This document shows, in pieces, positions 57,920 to 64,000 of a stretch of DNA of 64,000 nt (positions within the stretch are counted from its first letter, which is position 1; each line of letters begins with the position of its first letter). The stretch covers positions 128,087 through 192,086 of the forward strand of contig NZ_PJRP01000005.1 of NCBI RefSeq assembly GCF_002858765.1. Direction: 5' to 3'. The notes beneath the pieces were generated by a model. That model saw only the letters and a list, made by a program, of their open reading frames with translations, was not told where the DNA came from and did not search any database. Source of the DNA: Cupriavidus pauculus. GTDB lineage: Bacteria; Pseudomonadota; Gammaproteobacteria; Burkholderiales; Burkholderiaceae. A program made the translations under genes and the position numbers.

Positions 57920-57950
57920 ACTGTAGGATTGAAGCTCACGACAAGGTCAA
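57920..57950 (-). promoter_or_regulatory. MerR-type promoter of the hydrolase gene, 19-bp spacer
   Basis: Minus strand: TTGACC (57945-57950), a 19-bp spacer, TACAGT (57920-57925). The -35 abuts the MerR gene start region. It matches the OYE-gene promoter at about 23 of 31 positions. Confidence 0.8.
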
Positions 57951-57963
57951 TCTTTTTCAGCTT

Positions 57964-58410
57964 ATGAGAATTGGGGAACTGGCACGGCTCAGCGGGCTGA
58001 CGGCCTCACGGATCCGCTTCTACGAGTCGGCCGGACTGATTGCTGCCGTCGAACGGTCGGCCAACGGGTATCGCGACTACGCGCCCGAGGCCGTCTGGAT
58101 GCTGGAAATCATCGCCAGCGCGCAGGCGGCGGGCTTTTCGCTGGACCAGATCCGTCATCTGCTGCCGATCGGCTCGGAAAACTGGCAGCACGACGAGCTT
58201 CTGGACGCCCTGCGGCGCAAGATCACCGAAATCGAGGACATGCAGCAGCGCCTGCAGCAGAACAAGGACCACCTGCTCGCCGTCATCCGGACGGTCGAGA
58301 GCCGGCCGGAGACGCTGGACTGTTCCGACCGGGTGCAGTGGGTCCTGGACCGCCTGCGCCAGGACGGGGCGGCCGCTAAAGGCAAGCGCCGGCGCACCGT
58401 CGCCAACTGA
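57964..58410 (+). CDS. MerR-family transcriptional regulator
   Basis: 148 residues. The open frame continues upstream but the real start is the ATG in CTTATGAGAATTGGGGAACTG: residues MRIGELARLSGLTASRIRFYESAGLI are the canonical N-terminal winged helix. A coiled-coil dimer helix follows (about residues 75-115, with a Gln-rich stretch EIEDMQQRLQQNKDHLLA) and a short tail with one Cys (LDCSDR). Typical target is the divergent hydrolase gene; the OYE gene carries a matching operator. Confidence 0.9.
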   Translation: MRIGELARLSGLTASRIRFYESAGLIAAVERSANGYRDYAPEAVWMLEIIASAQAAGFSLDQIRHLLPIGSENWQHDELLDALRRKITEIEDMQQRLQQNKDHLLAVIRTVESRPETLDCSDRVQWVLDRLRQDGAAAKGKRRRTVAN

Positions 58411-58490
58411 GCCGGGGTCGTCCGCATCGTTGGGTACGCGACCGCCTTTTTACCTACACTTAGTCCGGGCAGGCTCAGGCGGGTGCGACG

Positions 58491-59795
58491 ATGCGGGCCG
58501 ATTCAGGTGGTCAGGGCTTCGAGGGCAGCGACCGAACCTTGCAGTATTTCGGCTGGCTGACCCTGTTCGTCTATCTGGCGACGCCGGCCGGCGCGCTGGT
58601 CGATATCCAGACGTCGTACGTACTCAAGAACGAGCTGCACGCGACAGCCACGCAGATCTCCACGTTCCGGCTGGTGACAGGCATCCCCGTCTATGTCGCA
58701 TTCGTGTTCGGACTGGCGCGCGACCAGTGGAGCCCGTTCGGCCTGCGGGATCGCGGCTATTTCCTGGTCTTCGCACCGATGACGGCGCTGGCATGCGTCT
58801 GGATGGCGTATGCCGGTTTCTCGTATGCGGGCCTGCTGGCGGGCACGCTGCTGGCCATGCTGGCATTCCGGTTCGTGGCGGCCGCGTATCAGGGGCTGAT
58901 CGCCCTGGTCGGCCAGGAAAAGCTCATGTCCGGCCGGCTGAGCGCACTGTGGAATGTCATCAGTTCCGTCCCGGTGGTAGCGGGCGCGTTCGCTTCGGGC
59001 TACGTTTCCGACCATCTGGCCGCCAGGCAAGCCATCTATCTGGTGGCCATCTTCAACCTGCTGATCGTGGGCCTGGCGCTCTGGAAGCCGCCGTCGGTCT
59101 TCGGACATATCTATGACCGGAAGCAGGCCCGCGCCACGGATTTTGTCGGGAACATCAAACGGCTGGTCAGGCACAAGGCTGTCTACCCGGCGGTGCTGAT
59201 CTGTTTTCTCTGGAACTTTGCCCCGGGCTCGGCCACGCCGTTGCAGTTCTATCTGACCAATGAGCTGCACGCGTCGGATTCCGTGTATTCGTACTACAAC
59301 GGCATCTTTGCCGCCGCGTTCGTGCCGACCTTCCTGCTCTACGGCTACCTGTGCAAGCGGGTCGCGCTCGGCAAGCTGCTGTGGTGGGGCACGATCATCG
59401 CCGTGCCGCAGATGATCCCGCTCGCATTCATCCATTCCCCGTATCTCGCGCTGGTGCTGGCGGCGCCCACAGGGCTGATGGGTGGCATTGCCACGGCTGC
59501 CTACCTGGACCTTGCGATGCGGTCGTGTCCGCCCGGCCTGCAGGGCACGCTGATGATGCTGGTGGATGGCGTGCTGGCGCTGTCCGGGCGCGCCGGCGAC
59601 CTGCTGGGGTCATGGATCTACAACAGCGCGCCGTCGCACGGATTCGTGTACTGCGTGATCGCCACCACGGCCGTGTACGCGCTGATCCTGGCCTTGATCC
59701 CGCTCACGCCCAAGGCGTTGATTGCGACGCGCGATGGCGAGTCCGTCGCGGATGTCCCGGCGCCCGCGTCGCCAGAGAGCCGGAAGCCCGCCTGA
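58491..59795 (+). CDS. MFS-superfamily transporter
   Basis: 434 residues with about 12 hydrophobic segments (e.g. FGWLTLFVYLATPAGALVDI, GLLAGTLLAMLAFRFVAAAY, LGKLLWWGTIIAVPQMIPLAF). Loop signatures such as LFGYLCKRVALGK are present. The pattern near LWNVISSVPVVAGAFASGYVSDHLA and FLWNFAPGSATPLQFYLTNELHASDSVYS resembles BT1/folate-biopterin-type transporters as much as drug pumps, so no substrate is claimed. It is 80 bp after the MerR gene on the same strand and may be one unit with it. Confidence 0.8.
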   Translation: MRADSGGQGFEGSDRTLQYFGWLTLFVYLATPAGALVDIQTSYVLKNELHATATQISTFRLVTGIPVYVAFVFGLARDQWSPFGLRDRGYFLVFAPMTALACVWMAYAGFSYAGLLAGTLLAMLAFRFVAAAYQGLIALVGQEKLMSGRLSALWNVISSVPVVAGAFASGYVSDHLAARQAIYLVAIFNLLIVGLALWKPPSVFGHIYDRKQARATDFVGNIKRLVRHKAVYPAVLICFLWNFAPGSATPLQFYLTNELHASDSVYSYYNGIFAAAFVPTFLLYGYLCKRVALGKLLWWGTIIAVPQMIPLAFIHSPYLALVLAAPTGLMGGIATAAYLDLAMRSCPPGLQGTLMMLVDGVLALSGRAGDLLGSWIYNSAPSHGFVYCVIATTAVYALILALIPLTPKALIATRDGESVADVPAPASPESRKPA

Positions 59796-59915
59796 ACTGC
59801 GATCCGCAAGGTGCCGCGTCTATAATCGGCCGACCCGTAACCGGCCATCCATCGCGCATCGATCCGCACTGCCGTTCCGGCCGTGCCGACCCACCCCTTA
59901 CCCGCGGAGACAAAG

Positions 59916-60302
59916 ATGATTGATCACACCGGCGTGACAGTGAGCGACTATTCAAACAGCCTGGCGTTCTATGCGGCGGCGCTCGGTGCCATCGGCATGG
60001 CCAAGCTGATGGAGATCCCCGCGAGCGTCACGGGGCATACGGATGTGGCAGGCTTCGGGCCGCCGGGCAAGCCGGAATTCTGGATCAGCCGGGGGACGCC
60101 GAACCAGCCTCCCGTTCACATTGCCTTTCGGGTGGACACCCGGGAGGCCGTCGATGCCTTCTACCGCGCAGCCATCGCGGCGGGCGGCCGTGACAACGGC
60201 AGCCCGGGAATCCGCGCGCACTATCACCCGGACTACTACGGCGCCTTCGTGCTGGACCCGGACGGCCACAATATCGAGGCCGTCTGTCGCCTGCCGGCCT
60301 GA
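59916..60302 (+). CDS. VOC-family (glyoxalase/bleomycin-resistance fold) protein
   Basis: 128 residues. ATG 59916 with GGAG upstream. Metal-binding pattern visible: His in MIDHTGVTVSDY, His in VHIAFRV, and Glu in GHNIEAVCRL, the usual H/H/E set of VOC dioxygenases and glyoxalases. Substrate unknown; such proteins detoxify aldehydes, fosfomycin or similar. A TATAAT at 59821-59826 may be its -10 element. Confidence 0.85.
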   Translation: MIDHTGVTVSDYSNSLAFYAAALGAIGMAKLMEIPASVTGHTDVAGFGPPGKPEFWISRGTPNQPPVHIAFRVDTREAVDAFYRAAIAAGGRDNGSPGIRAHYHPDYYGAFVLDPDGHNIEAVCRLPA

Positions 60303-60350
60303 TGGCCGCGTGAATGTTGTCGGTGCAGGACGTCAACTCCGGACGTCAAC

Positions 60351-61106
60351 TCAGGCTGTGCCGCTTCCCGCCTTGGGTGACCTGGCCCGCGCCTTGCGCG
60401 GTGCCGGTGCGCGCGGCGTCTCGCGGTCGGGCACCAGCGAGATGGCGTGCATGCCCTCCAGCCACGACAGCGCATCGACATACGACAGAAACTGCTCCAG
60501 GTAGCCGGGCGACACCTCGCGCATCAAAGACAGCGAGCGATGCACGAGATGGTTCGTGTTCAGCGGCCCGGCGTTCTCCGGCACGCCCGCCTGCGAATCG
60601 CGCAACTGGCGGTCGACGCTGACGCGCGCCCACGTGTCGCGGAAATAGTCGGCCAGCGCCGGCTCGGCGTGGCGCGCGAGGCGTTCGTTGGCGGCAGCCG
60701 ACGTGTGCGGTGTCCGGGGCGCCTGGGGTGCGGGCAGGGCGGCAGGGTGTGAGGCCGGGTTGGCCTCCGGGTTTGCGTCCGAATGTGCGTCCGGATGTGC
60801 GTCCGGATGTGCCGCCTGGCCAAGCCGGGCCGTGACGGCGGCCAGGTCGGAGCGCGTGTCGGGCCGCTGCAGCGGCGCACCCGACGCAGGCGCCTCGACC
60901 TGGACGCGTGACAGTCCGTCTCCAAAATCCGCCACCAATCCCGCCAGCCGTTGCTCCAGCCGCCGCCGCGCCTCGCCATCGTAGGCGGACGCGCGTCGGG
61001 CCAGCGCCTCGATAAAGCGGAAGCGCACCGGGTCGGCGCGGTCGGCGCCGCTATCGCGCCAGCCGTCGAGCAGGGCGCGGGGGTCGCGCGGTGCGTCGTT
61101 ATGCAT
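60351..61106 (-). CDS. DUF3348-family protein
   Basis: 251 residues; its start overlaps the end of the OmpA-like gene by 8 bp. Region about residues 85-105 has degenerate HPDAHPDAHSDANPEANPA repeats. The conserved part is LADYFRDTWARVSVDRQLRDSQ and LMREVSPGYLEQFLSYVDALSWLEGMHAISLVPDRE, typical of DUF3348. Unknown function; cytosolic by lack of signal. It is the last gene of a tightly coupled DUF802-OmpA-DUF3348 operon, a Burkholderiales gene set. Confidence 0.82.
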   Translation of the reverse strand: MHNDAPRDPRALLDGWRDSGADRADPVRFRFIEALARRASAYDGEARRRLEQRLAGLVADFGDGLSRVQVEAPASGAPLQRPDTRSDLAAVTARLGQAAHPDAHPDAHSDANPEANPASHPAALPAPQAPRTPHTSAAANERLARHAEPALADYFRDTWARVSVDRQLRDSQAGVPENAGPLNTNHLVHRSLSLMREVSPGYLEQFLSYVDALSWLEGMHAISLVPDRETPRAPAPRKARARSPKAGSGTA

Positions 61107-61782
61107 CGGGTTTGAACGTGCCCGTCGTGGTCCCAGCCCCGGCCCCGGTTCCGGTTCCGGCCGACATGCGTGGCACCGGCGCAATTTCCACGCGGCGGTT
61201 CTTCGCCCGGCTTTCTTCCGTGGCATTGGGCGCCACCGGCTGCTGCGCGCCGAACGCCGCCGAGAAGATCGAGCCAGGCGGCACGCCTGCGTCGATCAGC
61301 GCGCGGGTCACGGTCAGTGCCCGCTGGGCCGACAGTTCCAGATTGTCGGCAAACCGCCGGTTGCCTTCCCTGACCTGCTGGTCGTCGGTGAAGCCGCTCA
61401 CCATCAGGATTTCGTCGCGTGCGCCCAGGTAGGCCGACAGCGGTGCGGCCAGGCTCTTGAGCAGGGTGCGGCCCTCGGGCTGCAACTGGTCGGAGTTCAG
61501 CGCGAACAGCACATTGCCGCTGATGCCGATGCGGCCATCCTTGAGCGTGACCCGGCCGGCTGCCAGCGGCCCGGCCAGTGCCTGTTCCAGCGTCTGGCGC
61601 CGCTTCAGCTCCGCCTGTCGCTGCTTGACCTCGTTCTCAAGCCGCGCCGACAGCTCCATCTGCACGCCGATGACGCCCAGCAGCACCAGCACAAAGGCGC
61701 CCAGCATCACCGACATCAGGTCGCCGAACACCGCCCAGGCCGGGACGGTCGGCTCCACGCCAGCGTCGATATCGTCCGTCAT
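61099..61782 (-). CDS. MotB-like OmpA-domain membrane protein
   Basis: 227 residues. A single membrane helix near the N-terminus reads AWAVFGDLMSVMLGAFVLVLLG; the Asp21 in FGDLMS matches the proton-binding Asp of MotB (FADLMT). The rest is periplasmic: a coiled linker (NEVKQRQAELKRRQTLEQAL) and an OmpA-type peptidoglycan-binding domain with the NVLFALNSDQLQPEGRTLLKSL and NLELSAQRALTVTRALIDAGV motifs and NRRVEIA. The C-tail is Gly/Thr-rich. It overlaps the DUF802 gene by 4 bp. The likely role is a stator-type partner for that protein (see findings). Confidence 0.85.
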   Translation of the reverse strand: MTDDIDAGVEPTVPAWAVFGDLMSVMLGAFVLVLLGVIGVQMELSARLENEVKQRQAELKRRQTLEQALAGPLAAGRVTLKDGRIGISGNVLFALNSDQLQPEGRTLLKSLAAPLSAYLGARDEILMVSGFTDDQQVREGNRRFADNLELSAQRALTVTRALIDAGVPPGSIFSAAFGAQQPVAPNATEESRAKNRRVEIAPVPRMSAGTGTGAGAGTTTGTFKPDA

Positions 61783-64000
61783 GCCGCCTCGACGCCAGGC
61801 TGTTGGGCAGAGAACTGCTGCAGGTTCTCCAGGATCTGCTTTTGCGACAGCATGCTGAGGTCGACCACCTCACGGGCCTGCGCCACGTAGTAGGCCAGTT
61901 GTTCGTCGCTGCGGGTCATCGACTTGTCGAGCGCGGCCTCGATGCGGGCCAGGTGCTCGGCCAGCTTGTCGTTCGAGGCGCCGAACAGCTGCACCGCCGC
62001 ACCGAACGCTTCGCCCAGGCTCGCCACTTCCACGGCGCTGCCCGTGATCTGCGCCGCGATGCCGTCCAGCTTGCCGGTCTCCTGCGCCACCTGCTCGGTG
62101 AAGCGCGTGCCGACGCGCTCCAGCAGGTCTGCCGTGGTCGTGACCAGCCCATCCACCGCGGTGCGCTGCTCGGTGGACGCGTGGTTCACGGCATCGAGCA
62201 GGGTCCCCAGGGTCTCCAGCAGGCGGCCACGTTCCTCCAGCATCGCGTTGTCGCGCGCCATGCCGTCGGTCAGCTTCTGGCGCAGTTCGGCGATGACATC
62301 GGCGGCGGCCTTGGGCGCCTCGGTTGCCACCTGCGCCAGCCGGGCCACTTCGGCGATGGTGCCGCTGGCCTGCTCCTGCGTGTGCGTGGCGATGTCGCGC
62401 GCGGTCTGGGACAGGGCGTCGCGGATCTCGCGTTGGTGCTCGGCCGATTGCGCGCTCGCTTGCTGCCATTCGTCGCCCATCGTGGCGGCCATGGTGGCCA
62501 AGGTATCGCGCCAGGCGGCCTGGCGGGCCTCGTCGCGCGCGGCCAGTTCGGCTTGCAGCGAGGACGCGGCCTGCAGCAGGCGGTCGATCTCGGCAACGGT
62601 GCCGGTGGCGTGGGTCTGGGCGTGCGTGGCGATGTCGCGGGCGCTTTGCGACAGCGTGTCATGAACGTCCTGCTGGCGGGCCGCCGATGCGGTGCTCGCT
62701 TGCTGCCATTCGTCGCGCATCGTGGCGGCCATGGTGGCCAAGGTATCGCGCCAGGCGGCCTGGCGGGCCTCGTCACGCGCGGCCAGTTCGGCTTGCAGCG
62801 AGGACGCGGCCTGCAGCAGGCGGTCGATCTCGGCAACGGTGCCGGTGGCGTGGGTCTGGGCGTGCGTGGCGATGTCGCGGGCGCTTTGCGACAGGACGTC
62901 ATGAACGTCCTGCTGGCGGGCGGCCGATGCGGTGCTCGCTTGCTGCCATTCGTCGCGCATCGTCGCGGCCATGGTGGCCAAGGTATCGCGCCAGGCGGTC
63001 AGGCGGGCCGCGTCGCTGGCGGCAAGTGTCGACTGGCGATCCGACTCCTGCGCGGCCAGTTGCGATTGCAGGTCGGCGTGCGACTGGCTGACCGTGCCGG
63101 CGATGCCGGCGGCGTGCTGCGCAAAGGCGGCCGAAGCGTCGGCCATGGCCTGGTGATTGGCGCTGGTGAGCGCTGCGCCCGATTGCTCCAGGCGCGACAG
63201 CGCGGCGTCCCACGTATGGGCGGCGCCTGCGTTGGCCGTGTCGAGACGCGTACCGACCGCGTCGACCATGGCCGACGCGCGTGCCGAGAAAGCTTCCCCG
63301 AAGCCGTCGAGCGATGCACGCAGGTCCGATGTCAGCGCGGTGTTCGCCTGCTGGTGCTGCGCCAGGGCCTGCTGCCAGGTATCGGTCACGGCGGCGGTGG
63401 TGGCCTCGAAGCGTGCGGACAGGCCGTCCAGATGCTGCTGCACGGTCTGCGTGACGGTGTCGCGCACGGTGGCGGCTTCGTTGGCCAGACCGGCCATCGT
63501 GGTGTCCACGGCGGGCTGGATGGCGGCGCTGGCCGCGCGGGCGCTGTCGGCAATGCCTTCCTTCAGCGACTGCCCGACGGTATCGGCCAGCCGCGCGTAG
63601 ACGGCATCAGTGCGCGCGTGGAAGGCGTCCTGGTTGGCCGACAGGCGCTCGCCCAGTGCTTCGTTCTGGCGGGCCATGGCCGTAGTCATGGTTTCCAGCC
63701 GATCGACCAATGCGGGCATCAGGTCGGCCTGCCGCTGCAGCAGCGCGAACACGGCGTCATGCTGGTGATGGCGCGAATGCACGCGCAGCGTGGTGGCGAT
63801 GCGTTCATCGAGCATCTGGGCTGCCTGGACGCGCTCGCGGCGGACCAGCGTGGAAAGCAGCCCGAGCATGGCGGACGTGGCCACGCCGGCCACCGACGTC
63901 CCGAACGCAAAGCCCAGGCCCTTGACCGGCGCCGCCAGCGACGCGCGGATGGCTTGCAGGTCAGCGGCGCTTTCCAGCGCCACGCCGGTGGTGCGCAGCG
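61779..64000 (-). CDS. DUF802 coiled-coil membrane protein, partial (N-terminus beyond right edge)
   Basis: About 740 codons visible; the frame stays open to the right edge, so the true start and some helices are missing. Near the visible N-side, GLGFAFGTSVAGVATSAMLGLLS (63849-63920) is a hydrophobic hairpin like the last helices of MotA/ExbB proteins, followed by VRRERVQAAQML. The remainder is an Ala/Gln/Thr-rich long coiled coil with repeated W-R-D-T-L-A-T-M-A units, matching DUF802 repeats. Two 240-bp copies are almost identical. It ends ELAARDEARQ-like then MTRSDEQLAYYVAQAREVVDLSMLSQKQILENLQQFSAQQP. No signal peptide is visible. First gene of the visible operon. Confidence 0.85.
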   Translation of the reverse strand, partial: LRTTGVALESAADLQAIRASLAAPVKGLGFAFGTSVAGVATSAMLGLLSTLVRRERVQAAQMLDERIATTLRVHSRHHQHDAVFALLQRQADLMPALVDRLETMTTAMARQNEALGERLSANQDAFHARTDAVYARLADTVGQSLKEGIADSARAASAAIQPAVDTTMAGLANEAATVRDTVTQTVQQHLDGLSARFEATTAAVTDTWQQALAQHQQANTALTSDLRASLDGFGEAFSARASAMVDAVGTRLDTANAGAAHTWDAALSRLEQSGAALTSANHQAMADASAAFAQHAAGIAGTVSQSHADLQSQLAAQESDRQSTLAASDAARLTAWRDTLATMAATMRDEWQQASTASAARQQDVHDVLSQSARDIATHAQTHATGTVAEIDRLLQAASSLQAELAARDEARQAAWRDTLATMAATMRDEWQQASTASAARQQDVHDTLSQSARDIATHAQTHATGTVAEIDRLLQAASSLQAELAARDEARQAAWRDTLATMAATMGDEWQQASAQSAEHQREIRDALSQTARDIATHTQEQASGTIAEVARLAQVATEAPKAAADVIAELRQKLTDGMARDNAMLEERGRLLETLGTLLDAVNHASTEQRTAVDGLVTTTADLLERVGTRFTEQVAQETGKLDGIAAQITGSAVEVASLGEAFGAAVQLFGASNDKLAEHLARIEAALDKSMTRSDEQLAYYVAQAREVVDLSMLSQKQILENLQQFSAQQPGVEAA
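62461..63000. repeat. Tandem 240-bp repeats inside the DUF802 gene (two full, one partial)
   Basis: Copies begin at 62461, 62701 and 62941 exactly 240 bp apart. The two full copies differ at only a handful of bases; the third matches for about 57 bp and then diverges. Each encodes 80 residues. Confidence 0.95.

Noticed and set aside
60328..60352. Tandem copy of GGACGTCAACTC at the end of the DUF3348 gene
   Set aside because: Only two 12-bp copies with one base between; too little to call a site or element.
62324..63091. Arg/Ala/Gly-rich plus-strand frame over the 240-bp repeats
   Set aside because: Antisense shadow of the DUF802 repeats; the repetitive protein only mirrors the DNA repeats.

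Overview
The window looks like chromosomal DNA of a high-GC betaproteobacterium of the family Burkholderiaceae, most like Cupriavidus or Ralstonia. The reasons are the gene content (Bug/TctC solute receptors, DUF3348-OmpA-DUF802 cluster, MctP-like symporter with DUF3311, Burkholderiales-type porin ending in Phe) and the strongly G/C-ending codon use. This was judged from the sequence alone; no database search was run.

Bases 1-13.8 kb are mostly conserved housekeeping. A HicAB toxin-antitoxin pair sits at the left edge, followed by a type IV pilin-like gene, then suhB, trmJ, cysE, lpxH, ppiB, ppiA, a TPR protein, cysS, alkA, accA, tilS, lysC and a tRNA-Ser(GCU) with a clear sigma-70 promoter and a terminator.

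Bases 13.8-33 kb are more variable. They hold an Mqo malate:quinone oxidoreductase with an unusual twin-arginine N-terminus, small stress and cupin/YCII genes, a GlxA-type AraC regulator, a Mug glycosylase, and two large E1 dehydrogenase genes (AceE-like and SucA-like) with no E2 or E3 nearby. An HxlR regulator and a three-part MFS efflux operon with an antibiotic monooxygenase-like protein follow.

Bases 33-48 kb carry an orphan acetolactate synthase-like gene, a LysR regulator, a porin, an MctP-like monocarboxylate symporter with its DUF3311 partner and a divergent LysR gene. They also carry a TonB siderophore receptor behind a perfect palindrome, a YcaC-like hydrolase, and a DUF3300/DUF2950 secreted-protein operon.

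Bases 48-55.5 kb form a catabolic module: CaiB CoA-transferase, HMG-CoA lyase, two Bug receptors and an SDR protein that lacks the usual catalytic Tyr/Lys. A textbook -24/-12 promoter and a divergent PrpR-type sigma-54 activator indicate nitrogen-sigma-factor control. Bases 55.5-60.3 kb hold an OYE reductase and an alpha/beta hydrolase, both behind MerR-type 19-bp-spacer promoters next to a MerR gene, then an MFS transporter and a VOC protein.

Bases 60.3-64 kb (minus strand, running off the right edge) encode DUF3348, a MotB-like OmpA protein and a long coiled-coil DUF802 protein with 240-bp internal repeats. The MotB-like Asp-containing helix and the MotA/ExbB-like hydrophobic segment suggest an ion-driven stator with a long cytoplasmic tail, resembling in architecture the ZorAB pair of Zorya defence systems. 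This is the most attractive candidate for an undescribed system in the window.
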